Shown here piece by piece: positions 37,991-47,351 of a DNA stretch of 64,000 nt; within the stretch, counting starts at the first letter, position 1, and the number at the start of each line of letters is the position of its first letter. Below the pieces are notes generated by a model. That model searched no databases, was not told the DNA's origin, and saw nothing but the letters and a program-made list of their open reading frames with translations. Source of the DNA: Desulforapulum autotrophicum HRM2 (GTDB lineage Bacteria; Desulfobacterota; Desulfobacteria; Desulfobacterales; Desulfobacteraceae); contig NC_012108.1 of the NCBI RefSeq assembly GCF_000020365.1, forward strand, positions 4,100,001 to 4,164,000, in the 5' to 3' direction. The translations under genes were made by a program, and so were the position numbers.

Positions 37991-38686
37991 ATGAATATAG
38001 CAATTATCCCAGCACGGGGTGGCAGCAAACGCATCCCGGACAAAAATATTAAAAGCTTTGCAGGCAAACCAATCATTGCCTATTCCATTGAGGCTGCAAA
38101 AGCGTCTGGAGTTTTTGACAAAATTATTGTGTCCACGGATTCGGAAAGAATTGCCGATGTTGCCCAAAAATATGGTGCTGAAATTCCTTTCATGCGCCCC
38201 GAAGAAATATCCGACGATCATACACCAACAGCGCCTGTCCTTCTCCATGCTTTGAACAAACTGTCAAAGAAAAATATCATCCCGGATTATATCTGTTGTA
38301 TTTATGCCACAGCCCCCTTTTGCACCCATGAGTATATAAAAGAAGGATTTGAACTGATATCAGGGAAAAAGGTATCGTCAGTATTTTCAGTAACAACATT
38401 CCCATTTACCATATTCAGAGCCTTGAAGATTAACCAGACCGGCAATCTTCAAATGTTTTATCCTGAACATGAGTTGACAAGGTCAAACGATCTCCCAGAG
38501 GCATACCATGACGCAGGGCAATTTTACTGGCTTGAATGCAAAACATTCCTGAAACAAAAAGAACTTTACACTGAAGATGCTCTCCCGGTTATTCTGCCTC
38601 GTTATCGGGTACAGGATATTGACACGACAGAAGATTGGGAAACTGCGGAACATATGTACAATGCACTTCAAATGAGCAAACGATGA
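37991..38686 (+). CDS. pseF: PseF: CMP-pseudaminic acid synthetase
   Basis: The 231-residue cytidylyltransferase begins with the signature MNIAIIPARGGSKRIPDKN and has IIVSTDSERIADVA and MRPEEISDDHTP. The YATAPFC and DAGQFYW segments are typical of PseF. It activates pseudaminic acid with CTP, giving the donor for flagellin glycosylation. A GAGGG site lies before the ATG. GC content is higher than in the hisF-like gene before it, so it belongs with pseB-I, and the AT-rich island was probably inserted between pseI and pseF. The gene is intact. Confidence 0.95.
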   Translation: MNIAIIPARGGSKRIPDKNIKSFAGKPIIAYSIEAAKASGVFDKIIVSTDSERIADVAQKYGAEIPFMRPEEISDDHTPTAPVLLHALNKLSKKNIIPDYICCIYATAPFCTHEYIKEGFELISGKKVSSVFSVTTFPFTIFRALKINQTGNLQMFYPEHELTRSNDLPEAYHDAGQFYWLECKTFLKQKELYTEDALPVILPRYRVQDIDTTEDWETAEHMYNALQMSKR

Positions 38687-38697
38687 ATCATAATAGA

Positions 38698-39303
38698 GGG
38701 GGACAACGAAACTTGTAATAAATGGCGGAGTCCCTGTTAGACAGGACCCTTTCCTCAGGTACAATACAATAGGAAATGAAGAAAAAAAGCCGTGAAACAT
38801 GTTCTCGATTCCGGAATTCTGCCAAAATTTCTTGCCTGCCACTATGAAGATTTTTATGGTGGACCGGAAACTCTGACCTTGTAAAAAGAGTGGGCAGTAC
38901 TTCAATGTAAAATATGCCATCACCGTCAATTCTGCAACCTCAGGTCTATCCTGTGCCATGGGTGCAACCGGTATCAAGCCCGGTGAAGAAATGATTGTAT
39001 CACCATACACCATGTCAGCCTCAGCAGTGGCACCACTTGTGTATAATGCAATACCGATCTTTGCCGGGGTCTGGATCTATCAGGTGAGAATAATTGGAAG
39101 AACAAAAAATCGTCATATCATAAACAGTTCCTTTATGTCTGCTATCGATCTCCACGGAAAAGATCCAGGAGGCCCTTTCTGAAAGATCTTTTGTCTATAA
39201 TTACTCAAATCATCTGAGTAATCCAGTCATCTTTGAAGAACCGGGTCAAGCTGTAAATATAAGCATTGATGATGTAACACCCAAAAGACAAAAAATCGAT
39301 TGA
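38698..39303 (+). pseudogene. Decayed DegT/DnrJ/EryC1 aminotransferase
   Basis: Several out-of-frame pieces align in order to the DegT family: INGGVPVRQDPFLRYN, then a shift to AVKHVLDSGILPKFLA, a stop near 38880, then TVNSATSGLSCAMGATG, GEEMIVSPYTMSASA and NAIPIFA. After about 39080 the similarity is lost. The tail SERSFVYNYSNHL...PKRQKID to 39303 may belong to the same or another gene. Frameshifts, stops and the missing lysine region show it is not functional. It may once have aminated a second flagellar sugar. Confidence 0.75.
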
Positions 39304-39377
39304 GAAAGCCCAAAAAGAATGACCTTTCCTTCAAGGTCGAAAGAAAGGAATCGGCGTACAAAATGAGTAGACCCAAG

Positions 39378-42242
39378 TTATTTGTCCAAAATAATTTTTT
39401 TAAACTGCTGGTATGCTTCATAGGCCGCATCAAGGTTTCCAAGTTTTTTATGACAATCTCCTATATTTTTCAAGACTTCAACTTGTTTGGGCAAAGCCAT
39501 AAAATACTGTTCATATGCCATAATAGCATTATTGTAATCTTTTTGAGCCTGAAGACTATCGCCCATATTCTTCCAATACACAGCACAATTTTTATCTATA
39601 TCCACAGCTTTTTTTAGGGATTCCAAACCAGAATCAAAATCACCAAGTGCAAAACAGGCATCCGTAACAGCAATATGAAGATCAGGATTATCAGGAAAAA
39701 GGGATAATGCCTTTTGATAGCAATCCAACGCCTGAGTCGAATCTCCACTTTCCAACAAAAGATTGCCGTAAAGCCAATAGAACTCTGATAAAATATTTTT
39801 TCCAATGCATTTTTGAAGTTCTTTTTCTCTGGTTACAATTCCAATCCAATTTTCAAGAAGTCCCTTGTTTTTCTGTAGTGTTGCTTTGTCAGAGGTTTCG
39901 ATATTAAGCATGACTGTCTGCAAATCATTTTCAGCCATTTTTCCAAACGCATCCCGGAGTTTTCCATGTGTGGGACAACACTTCAAACCCTTTAATAACA
40001 AATATCTGATAACTTGATTGTAGCCCCCTGGAGGAATAGACCCTTTTTTTAAACCTGCCATCTCAACATAATGATCAGCCATCTCGTAGCGTTTATCAAA
40101 AATCTTTATTTCATAGGATTCATCAGATTCAATGGATAATTGAAAACTACGCTCAGCTTTCCCATACTCACCACGATACAATGCAATGATCCCAGAATAA
40201 TAATTTACTGCAGCACCCTCCATCTTAAAATCATATTTTACCAGCAACCTTTCCAGCAATACATAATTTTCAGACTGATAATAAAGATTCGCCAATTCAA
40301 GAACCTTTGGCCGCTCGAATTTAGTTCCCTCCATCCTGTCCAACAGCGCTTTTTCATTACTGTGGTAGTTGATCAATGCGTTTAACTGCTTTTTAAATTT
40401 GCCTAAATTTTTAATCCTGAGTTTATTTACCCTGTCAGTTCGCACTATACTCTTTGAGAGCCACTCCAAATATTTTCCAGGAATAGCCTCAAGGATTTCA
40501 AGTTCATTTTTTTCCCGTTCATCCTGCCTCATACCCTCCATGGTCATATCATCAAACAACGACCACAAAGGATTTTTGTCCGCTTTGTGATGACATGAAT
40601 CCAGTTCGATTATTTTTTTTTGCAACTTCAAAGGAAGCGTTGACAAACAAGTCGAGCTTTCCCGATTTTTTTCAAATCCAGCCAAATCCTTTAAAATGGA
40701 GACTGCCAATCTATCTGCTTTAGTTATTGTCTTTTCAAGTTTTATGAGTTTAGTCAGGATTGATTTAATGGATTGACCCAAATTAAAGCGCCTCTGACCA
40801 TAAGAATCACCGACCTCTACCCGGTCGTTGCAAAACCTGTCAATGGAAGCGGCAAGGGTCAACTCCTGGGTTCCCTCAATCACGGCGCCACCTTCTGTGG
40901 AATTAATAACTTCACCGTCAAAATGTGCTATCATTCGTTCAAAGGCAAGTTTATAGGAAAGAAATGCTCTTGTTGTGGGAACATCAGGGCCATTCACCCC
41001 TTTCACCCATAAAATATCCTGCCCGTCGTTGAGCATTCTCTCCATGGATTCTTTATTGGTGAGCACCACATTAGAAGAATGATCCCTGTTTTCTGAAAAG
41101 GCCAGGTCCTGCCCCACAAAAATCACAGGATCACATCCCATTATCTTTGCTGAGATAAGATTCATGTGGGCCACAGTTCCTGCGCCATCAACCGCTATTT
41201 TTCCGCCAAGGGAAACATTAATCCAATTTTCAAGGGCGCTGTTGGTAAAGGCCCAGAAAACATTTTTTCCAGGAAAAGTTTTAGGAACAACAGGGGTGAC
41301 CCAGGACGCGCATATCAGGTTGATCCCTTGACACAAAGGGTCAGATGTCACACCGGCAATCTTTTCATAGGTAGCCGATTTGTAATCTATGGAAGTTACA
41401 AAATCAGGCTTTATCCCATGCTTAAGAAGAGAAGGAAGTGCTGTATCCACTGAGAAAATGACCGATTTACCTACAGCTTTACCAATCTGGTCAATATTTT
41501 TATCAAGGGACGGACCAGCAGCAATTATCAAAGCCGGAACCCCCTTGAATTTATCGGTCAGATCTTCAAGCAGGCGATCATGGTGAATCGAAGTCAGATG
41601 CTTTATCCTGTTCTCAAAAAACGACTGCCCATGTTTTGTCTTGGTCGCCCCTTCCATGTTGTATTCACTGACGTATTCGAAAACCGACGTAGCCAACGTG
41701 TCATAGGAATTGTTTACCTGGAAACAGGGAATGAGCTTGGAGGTGTGAATGTTTTCAAGCATGAATGCCCGGTTTGCAGGTTTAAGGATGTCTGAAACAT
41801 CCTCTGGTTCACCAAGGGAAAACCCCACCCGTTTATCCTCAAGGAGTTCCACAAGATCCATATTCTTTAACGCATGGATAAAAAATTCAATGTTCAACTC
41901 AAAAATAATAATATGCTGAATTTTTTTGCGCTGCTGGGCAATCGCACGGGCTAAATATCCAAGTCCCATTCCCAGTATCAGCACCACACCCGTGGATTTT
42001 TCAGGAACCATTGAAAGAAAAGCGTCAGATTCCCTGCCTGGATCATTCCTATCATGGATAAATATGGATTTATTCCCAGGCAATTTTATTTTCAAATTAG
42101 GTTTATTGTTACCAGCAAAAACAAGCGCTGTCGAATCAGGGACATCATCCTTAGCTTCACATACTTTTTCCCATGCAAGCGTATGATTTTTTTTCAAAAG
42201 GGCTACGTTCTTTTCAAAACAAAGATTTTCAATCGCTCCCAT
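39378..42242 (-). CDS. Maf-type flagellin glycosyltransferase (DUF115) with TPR tail
   Basis: The roughly 954-residue protein has an N-terminal Maf domain, a central DUF115/MAF_flag10 region with LILGMGLGYLARAIA, PALIIAAGPSLDKNI, KPDFVTSIDYKS and CDPVIFVGQDLAFSENRDHSS, and a C-terminal run of tetratricopeptide repeats (about 780-950: LYGNLLLESGDSTQALDCYQKA, AVYWKNMGDSLQAQKDY). Maf proteins transfer pseudaminic or legionaminic acid to flagellin Ser/Thr. I chose the ATG at 42242, behind GGAGAAAGGA. Starts at 42257 or 42293 are possible. It lies between pseF and flagellin, divergent from the latter. The TPR tail is an addition to the simple Maf form. Confidence 0.88.
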   Translation of the reverse strand: MGAIENLCFEKNVALLKKNHTLAWEKVCEAKDDVPDSTALVFAGNNKPNLKIKLPGNKSIFIHDRNDPGRESDAFLSMVPEKSTGVVLILGMGLGYLARAIAQQRKKIQHIIIFELNIEFFIHALKNMDLVELLEDKRVGFSLGEPEDVSDILKPANRAFMLENIHTSKLIPCFQVNNSYDTLATSVFEYVSEYNMEGATKTKHGQSFFENRIKHLTSIHHDRLLEDLTDKFKGVPALIIAAGPSLDKNIDQIGKAVGKSVIFSVDTALPSLLKHGIKPDFVTSIDYKSATYEKIAGVTSDPLCQGINLICASWVTPVVPKTFPGKNVFWAFTNSALENWINVSLGGKIAVDGAGTVAHMNLISAKIMGCDPVIFVGQDLAFSENRDHSSNVVLTNKESMERMLNDGQDILWVKGVNGPDVPTTRAFLSYKLAFERMIAHFDGEVINSTEGGAVIEGTQELTLAASIDRFCNDRVEVGDSYGQRRFNLGQSIKSILTKLIKLEKTITKADRLAVSILKDLAGFEKNRESSTCLSTLPLKLQKKIIELDSCHHKADKNPLWSLFDDMTMEGMRQDEREKNELEILEAIPGKYLEWLSKSIVRTDRVNKLRIKNLGKFKKQLNALINYHSNEKALLDRMEGTKFERPKVLELANLYYQSENYVLLERLLVKYDFKMEGAAVNYYSGIIALYRGEYGKAERSFQLSIESDESYEIKIFDKRYEMADHYVEMAGLKKGSIPPGGYNQVIRYLLLKGLKCCPTHGKLRDAFGKMAENDLQTVMLNIETSDKATLQKNKGLLENWIGIVTREKELQKCIGKNILSEFYWLYGNLLLESGDSTQALDCYQKALSLFPDNPDLHIAVTDACFALGDFDSGLESLKKAVDIDKNCAVYWKNMGDSLQAQKDYNNAIMAYEQYFMALPKQVEVLKNIGDCHKKLGNLDAAYEAYQQFKKIILDK

Positions 42243-42399
42243 AGGTCCTTTCTCCATAATGAATTTATTCAAGCTGATTATTAATCGTATCATAGAACAT
42301 GGACAAAAAAAAAAGCAACCCCTATCGGGATTCCGCCCCTGGTAGACCCCATCAAAGAACCAAAGGTATAACCAGGCCTAAAAAAAACAGAGAATTTCC

Positions 42400-42426
42400 T
42401 AAAGTTTGACTTAGACATGACGATCT
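42400..42426 (+). promoter_or_regulatory. Sigma-28 promoter of the flagellin gene
   Basis: TAAAGTTT (42400-42407, perfect match to the -35 consensus), an 11-base spacer, then GACGATCT (42419-42426, six of eight to GCCGATAA). It is correctly oriented and gives a leader of about 175 bases. Confidence 0.85.
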
Positions 42427-42609
42427 GTAGTTTAATTTTGCTGCATATGTTTAATCGGACACAAGGGAGGTGAAAACACAAAAAAGCAAACAATTAAGAT
42501 CGCATATCTAAAGTAAGGAATCAGGACCAAACAGAACAGAAAGCTAAAAAAATGAAAGACCGACAGGGCACTGAGGCCCGCAAAAACTATTCATGGAGGA
42601 TAATTAACA
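42427..42609 (+). promoter_or_regulatory. Flagellin mRNA leader with multiple GGA triplets (possible CsrA sites)
   Basis: The long leader contains GGA at 42457, 42466, 42517, 42524, 42595 and 42598. The last two overlap the GGAGG ribosome site. A small GGGC/GCCC hairpin (42566-42569 with 42576-42579) precedes the site. CsrA binds GGA triplets, often one in a hairpin loop and one at the ribosome site. csrA and fliW are encoded 6 kb away. Binding itself is inferred. Confidence 0.55.
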
Positions 42610-44988
42610 ATGGCACTTACAATTAACACCAACATTTCAGCACTTTCAGCACACATGAACATGAAAAAGACCGATAGCGCACTGAGCGCATCCCTTGGAA
42701 GGCTCTCAACCGGTCTCAGAATCAACAAGGCAGCTGATGACGCTTCCGGCATGGCAATTGCTGACTCGTTAAAATCCCAGGGATTAGGCCTTGGCCAGGC
42801 CATAAGAAATGCCAATGATGGTATAAACATTGTCCAGACGGCAGATGGCGCACTTGATGAGGCCATCAACATCGTAAATACCATCAAGACCAAATCCATC
42901 CAGGCAGCCCAGGATGGTCAGACCTTTGAATCAAGAAAAATCATCCAAAACGACATTGATAAACTGCTGGAAGAGGTTGACCTGCTGGCATCTTCCACAT
43001 CTTTTAACGGTAAAAAGCTCCTTTCCGGTGAGTTTACAAACAAGAGTTTCCAGGTGGGAGCATCCACCCGTGAAACGGTGGGTATCAGCATCGGATCAGC
43101 TGAAACTACAAAAACCGGCCATGTAACAACGGCGGATTTAAGTGTTAACGATTCTGGAACCCTTGCGCTTAATATCCACAGTAACGAGCAGGACAAAGAT
43201 TTCTTGCTCCAGGCTGTGGACATGCAATACAACAACTCTGCTGAGAACGGCATCGGCGCGCTTGCCAAAGTTATCAACACCCAGTCAGATGCAACGGGAA
43301 TCAGCGCCCAGGCCGTTGTGCAGTCAACTTCCAATGGTTCAATCCAAGCCGGAGAGATTGGAGATGACTTTAAGATCAACGGCATCGACATGGGTTCTAT
43401 TTCTGTTTCAACCAATGACAGTGATGGAAAGCTTGCAGCAGCCATCAACCAAAAATCGGATCAGACAGGTGTTAGCGCTGCAGTAAGTCAGGGAATTCTC
43501 ACCCTGAACTCTGCCGACGGCAGAGCCATCAAGGTTGACGGAGATTTAGGTGCTGTCATGGGCAAGGACGCTTCTAACATGTCAACCTTCGGTGAACTGA
43601 AGATCACACAGTCCGGTTCCAATTCTCTATCCATCACAGATTCCGACAGCGGCGCATTGACAAATGCTGAATTTAAACTGAATGACGACTTAAACAATAC
43701 ATCTAAGATGGTTGTTGCAAAAGGCTCTACTCTCATAGACGGTAGTACACTTGCCACTGGAACCAAAATTGGATTTGATATTACAACCAAATCGGGTGAG
43801 ACAACGGAAGTGGATTCGACCCTGAAAGCGGGTTCTAAAATCAAAGATGGCTCAACCATAGCGGCAGGTACAACCTTTGGGGGAACAATCAACATTCTCT
43901 CCGGTGAAACCTTAACCGAAGACTCCCTTCTCGCAAAGGGCAGCACCTTAAAAAGTGGCACAAAATTAGCTGCAGGCACCGTGCTTTCAACGAACATAAC
44001 TACAAGTGGTGGTGTAATATCAGCAGGTTCCACCCTCTCATCAGAGTCTGAACTTGTTGGGGACGTAACCCTATTGGGAGATATGACAGCAAAGACAGGC
44101 TCCATTCTTGACGCGGGTTCGAGTATGGCTAAAGGCTCCACACTAAGCAACGACATTATGACCTCCGGAACTTCAACATTGACCCAGGATATGGTCCTTA
44201 AGAAGGATTCAACACTCATATCGGGCTCTACGCTAAAAGCCGGTTCAACCCTAGGTACAACTTTTGAAGGTACAGCAATTACGTCAGGTAATTTCACCCA
44301 GGACATGGAACTGGCGAACGGTTCGACCCTAATAACAGCATCAGAACTTGCAGTTGGATCAACAATTGGAGGTGATCTCGACATAGACGGTGAGACCGAA
44401 TTGCTTGGCGACACCACAATGGCTGCAGGTTCAATCATTGCATCCGGGTCAACCATTGCCAAGGGGACCTATCTGACCAATGATATCACAACATCAACAG
44501 GTGGTACCGTTAAGGCAGGCAGCACCCTTGAGCAAGATATCGCAACAAAGGGTACGAATACTCTCTTTAACGAGATGACCGTTGCCAAGGGCACAAAACT
44601 GGCGGACACTAGCGTCATTGCCAATGCCGGAGGTGGAACCGCTTCAGACATCTCCATTGAAGACTCCGAGGTGACCCGACTCAGCGATATCGATGTCACC
44701 AGCCAGGAGGGGGCGCAGATTGCCATTGCCGTGGCTGACTCGGCACTGAAAGACTATGACAAAATCCGGTCTGACCTGGGTTCCACCCAGAACCAGCTCA
44801 CATCAACCATCTCCAACATCAGCGTGACCCAGATCAATGTTAATGCAGCTGAGTCCTCCATCCGGGACGTGGATTTTGCAGCAGAGTCACAGACCTTTTC
44901 AAAGCTGCAGATACTGGCCCAGTCCGGGGCCTATGCAATGGCCCAGGCCAACTCGTCCTCCCAGACGGTGATGAGCCTGCTCCAGTAA
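42610..44988 (+). CDS. fliC: Large flagellin with repetitive beta-solenoid-like surface domain
   Basis: The 792-residue flagellin has conserved D0/D1 ends. The N-terminus is MALTINTNISALSAHMNM with GLRINKAADDASGMAIAD, and the C-terminus ends QANSSSQTVMSLLQ. Residues about 150-365 are a variable D2-like part. Residues about 367-677 are a long series of short Gly/Ser/Thr repeats (AKGSTL, AAGTTF, LKAGSTL, AKGTKL units), probably a solenoid. Usual flagellins have 280-550 residues. The Ser/Thr-rich repeats are likely glycosylation targets for CMP-pseudaminic acid via the neighbouring Maf protein. A GGAGG site and a sigma-28 promoter precede it. Two hairpins follow the stop. Confidence 0.95.
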   Translation: MALTINTNISALSAHMNMKKTDSALSASLGRLSTGLRINKAADDASGMAIADSLKSQGLGLGQAIRNANDGINIVQTADGALDEAINIVNTIKTKSIQAAQDGQTFESRKIIQNDIDKLLEEVDLLASSTSFNGKKLLSGEFTNKSFQVGASTRETVGISIGSAETTKTGHVTTADLSVNDSGTLALNIHSNEQDKDFLLQAVDMQYNNSAENGIGALAKVINTQSDATGISAQAVVQSTSNGSIQAGEIGDDFKINGIDMGSISVSTNDSDGKLAAAINQKSDQTGVSAAVSQGILTLNSADGRAIKVDGDLGAVMGKDASNMSTFGELKITQSGSNSLSITDSDSGALTNAEFKLNDDLNNTSKMVVAKGSTLIDGSTLATGTKIGFDITTKSGETTEVDSTLKAGSKIKDGSTIAAGTTFGGTINILSGETLTEDSLLAKGSTLKSGTKLAAGTVLSTNITTSGGVISAGSTLSSESELVGDVTLLGDMTAKTGSILDAGSSMAKGSTLSNDIMTSGTSTLTQDMVLKKDSTLISGSTLKAGSTLGTTFEGTAITSGNFTQDMELANGSTLITASELAVGSTIGGDLDIDGETELLGDTTMAAGSIIASGSTIAKGTYLTNDITTSTGGTVKAGSTLEQDIATKGTNTLFNEMTVAKGTKLADTSVIANAGGGTASDISIEDSEVTRLSDIDVTSQEGAQIAIAVADSALKDYDKIRSDLGSTQNQLTSTISNISVTQINVNAAESSIRDVDFAAESQTFSKLQILAQSGAYAMAQANSSSQTVMSLLQ

Positions 44989-45006
44989 ACCCGTAACCCA
45001 TAACCC

Positions 45007-45043
45007 AAAGGTTGCTCCGCTCTAATCAATAAGGGCAACCTTT
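45007..45043 (+). terminator. Hairpin after flagellin, first
   Basis: AAAGGTTGC (45007-45015) pairs with GCAACCTTT (45035-45043). The loop is 19 bases, so it is weaker than the next one. No T run follows; it may act with the second hairpin or protect the mRNA 3' end. Confidence 0.45.
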
Positions 45044-45050
45044 CAATCGG

Positions 45051-45080
45051 AATGCCCTGGAAATTATTCTCCAGGGCATT
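45051..45080 (+). terminator. Hairpin after flagellin, second
   Basis: AATGCCCTGGA (45051-45061) pairs perfectly with TCCAGGGCATT (45070-45080) around an 8-base loop. It is followed by a short T-rich stretch. It is probably the flagellin terminator, lying just before the fliD promoter. Confidence 0.65.
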
Positions 45081-45087
45081 TCAGGTT

Positions 45088-45114
45088 TAAGTTTACAGGT
45101 TCAACTGCCGAAGA
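45088..45114 (+). promoter_or_regulatory. Sigma-28-like promoter of fliD
   Basis: TAAGTTT (45088-45094) and GCCGAAGA (45107-45114, six of eight to GCCGATAA), 12 bases apart, lie about 45 bases before the fliD start. The -35 part is less perfect than at the flagellin promoter. Confidence 0.5.
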
Positions 45115-45159
45115 GTATCTTATATTTAAATACCACTTCAGCATCCAGGAGGATTTAAG

Positions 45160-46893
45160 ATGAGTTCAGGCAGTATATCAACATTAGGTATTGGTTCAGG
45201 CCTTGACCTCCAGGGAATTCTTGACGATTTAAGGGCCGTGGATCAAACGACCATCACCAACCAGGAAACCGAACAAACCGGTATTAAAGAGAAAGTCCAG
45301 GAATTCAACCAGCTGAATTCAACCCTTCTCTCCATGAAATCAACGGCCCTGGATCTCTCCCTGGGGTCCAACTTTCTGAACAGAGAAATCACTGCCTCGG
45401 GTAACGCCGTGACAGCCACATCAGTTTCGGGTGCCAAAACAATGTCCCACTCGATGGAGGTGACAGCCCTTGCCTCCCACAGTTCGTGGAACTCAGAAGG
45501 GATTTCTGAAAAAACAGACTCCGTGGCTGTGGCCGACGGCACCTTTTCCTTTAGAATGGGGGAAACAGGGTCATCTGTTTCCATTGAAATCCCCGCCGGA
45601 ACAACCCTCCAGGGACTTGCGGACCTGATCAACGAAAGCGATGCCAATCCAGGCGTAACCGCATCCATTGCCGACACAGGCGTGGGAGATGAGCCCTATC
45701 GCCTGGTTCTCACCAGTGACAATACCGGTGAGGATAACAGAATATTCATTGACAGCCAGCTTTCAGGCCTTGAACTCACCGAATCCGGCGGGGCGTTCCA
45801 TACACCCCCCACAAGCGACGCAGCCGTTGCCGACACCATGGACATTACAGGTGCCAACAATGAAATCGTCTTCAGGGAAAGACTTGTCGACGGCACCCTT
45901 GGCGCTGCCCTCACAGCCACCATTCCCGAAATTGAGGGATACGCTCCGGAAGATCTTGCCGCTGCTGTGGAAACAGCCATGGAGGCCGCATCCCTATCGG
46001 GGGGCAATGCCATTGACTACACGGTATCCTTTGACACCATTGAAAAAAAATTCACCATTGAAGCGAACGGGTCAGACCTTTATGAACTGAACATGGATTG
46101 GGAAAACTCTTCAGCTGCCACGGATCTGGGTTTTAACAAGGAAACAGACACCTACAGACTCCATGATTCCAATTTAAATGCAAGGTTCACGGTTGACGCC
46201 ATCGCCTACCAGAGGCAGTCAAACACCGCCATAACCGATGTCATCCAGGGAATTTCCCTTAACATGACAGAAACCGGGACCAGCACCATCAGCGCCACAG
46301 AAGATCTTGGAGATGTCAAAACAGCCATCCAGGAACTGGTGGAGTCCCTGAACACCCTGAAGACAGAGATAGATTCCAACAACACCTATGACAGCGACAC
46401 CCAGACAAAAGGGGTATTGTTTGGGGAAAATGCCGTCAACCGGATCGATGACGAGCTTTTAACATTCATGGGCAACGCTATTACCACGGGAAGTTCCATA
46501 ACAAACCTGTTTGACCTTGGGCTTGAAATTGACGAAGACGGAGTCTTCAGTATTGACGAAACAGTTCTGGACGCCATGCTTTCAGCAAATGCCCGAGAGG
46601 TTCAGACCTTTTTTATCGGTGACCTTGAATCTGAAACCACTGGATTTGCAGACCTTTTAAATGAAAAACTGAGGGCATATACAGGTTCTGACGGTCTTAT
46701 CCCAACTGAGACAGATGCGGCCCAGGACCGGATAGATCGAATCACCACAGAAATAGCAGACGATACAGCAAGGCTTGATAAACGGTATGAGATCATGGCC
46801 AATCAGTTTGTCCAACTTGATATTTTCATGCAACAGATGACAGCACAATCGGATTATTTAACACAAATATTTGAATCAGATACAGATAGTTAA
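45160..46893 (+). CDS. fliD: FliD: filament cap (HAP2)
   Basis: The 577-residue protein has the FliD N-terminus (ISTLGIGSGLDLQGILDDL), then a FliD_N coiled region and a C-terminal domain ending in a coil with AQDRIDRITTEIADD and QMTAQSDYLTQIF. It forms the pentameric cap that folds flagellin at the filament tip. An AGGAGGA ribosome site is present. Residues about 228-330 form a module with NNEIVFRERL, AVETAMEAAS, IDYTVSFDTIEKKFTIE and DLGFNK that also occurs three times in FlgL of this locus. fliS follows after 13 bases. Confidence 0.95.
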   Translation: MSSGSISTLGIGSGLDLQGILDDLRAVDQTTITNQETEQTGIKEKVQEFNQLNSTLLSMKSTALDLSLGSNFLNREITASGNAVTATSVSGAKTMSHSMEVTALASHSSWNSEGISEKTDSVAVADGTFSFRMGETGSSVSIEIPAGTTLQGLADLINESDANPGVTASIADTGVGDEPYRLVLTSDNTGEDNRIFIDSQLSGLELTESGGAFHTPPTSDAAVADTMDITGANNEIVFRERLVDGTLGAALTATIPEIEGYAPEDLAAAVETAMEAASLSGGNAIDYTVSFDTIEKKFTIEANGSDLYELNMDWENSSAATDLGFNKETDTYRLHDSNLNARFTVDAIAYQRQSNTAITDVIQGISLNMTETGTSTISATEDLGDVKTAIQELVESLNTLKTEIDSNNTYDSDTQTKGVLFGENAVNRIDDELLTFMGNAITTGSSITNLFDLGLEIDEDGVFSIDETVLDAMLSANAREVQTFFIGDLESETTGFADLLNEKLRAYTGSDGLIPTETDAAQDRIDRITTEIADDTARLDKRYEIMANQFVQLDIFMQQMTAQSDYLTQIFESDTDS

Positions 46894-46906
46894 CAGGAGG
46901 TCTTTA

Positions 46907-47332
46907 ATGAACGCAAACATGGCATATCAAACCTATCAGCAATCCCAGACACATGAATGTATGGAACCGGCACAGCTCACCCTTCTCCTTTATAAGGAAG
47001 CCATCAGAAGGCTCAACCTGACAAAGAGTGCTCTTTTGGAAAAAGACATCCCCAAACGGGGCGAGAACCTTGGCAGGGCCATAGCCATCATCTCAGAACT
47101 GAACGCCTGCATTCCTGGGGACAACCAGCCCGATGAAATTCTTTTTTTAAAGGGCCTTTACACATCAATACTTATGGAACTTCCCAAGGTGAATATAACT
47201 AAAAACCCAGCGACCCTGGATACGGCATTAAAATACATCCAGCGGCTAAAGGATATCTGGGAAAATGACGTCATGGGCGGTGGGCAACCTAAAAAAAAGA
47301 TAGCCCTGGTCAAAAATATCGAGTATGCATAA
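46907..47332 (+). CDS. fliS: FliS: flagellin export chaperone
   Basis: The 141-residue helical protein is typical FliS: MAYQTYQQSQ near the start, LTLLLYKEAIRRLN and a four-helix bundle layout (KGENLGRAIAII-like segment, then LYTSILMELPKVNI). It binds the flagellin C-terminus and prevents premature polymerisation. I chose the start at 46907 because AGGAGG lies seven bases upstream. The longer open reading (from 46871) overlaps the end of fliD. It sits in the order fliD-fliS-fliT-like, standard for late flagellar operons. Confidence 0.93.
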   Translation: MNANMAYQTYQQSQTHECMEPAQLTLLLYKEAIRRLNLTKSALLEKDIPKRGENLGRAIAIISELNACIPGDNQPDEILFLKGLYTSILMELPKVNITKNPATLDTALKYIQRLKDIWENDVMGGGQPKKKIALVKNIEYA

Positions 47333-47351
47333 CCCATAAAAGGTCTGTAAG

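Noticed and set aside
37868-38248. 126-residue minus-strand frame upstream of pseF
   Set aside because: Parts read plausibly (ELWFVPHTIYPCLLKDS), but it overlaps the pseF start and has no ribosome site or partner gene; chance is more likely.
43488-44462. 324-residue minus-strand frame opposite the flagellin repeats
   Set aside because: It mirrors the low-complexity repeat codons, has no ribosome site, and gives a Val/Pro/Ser-rich artefact.
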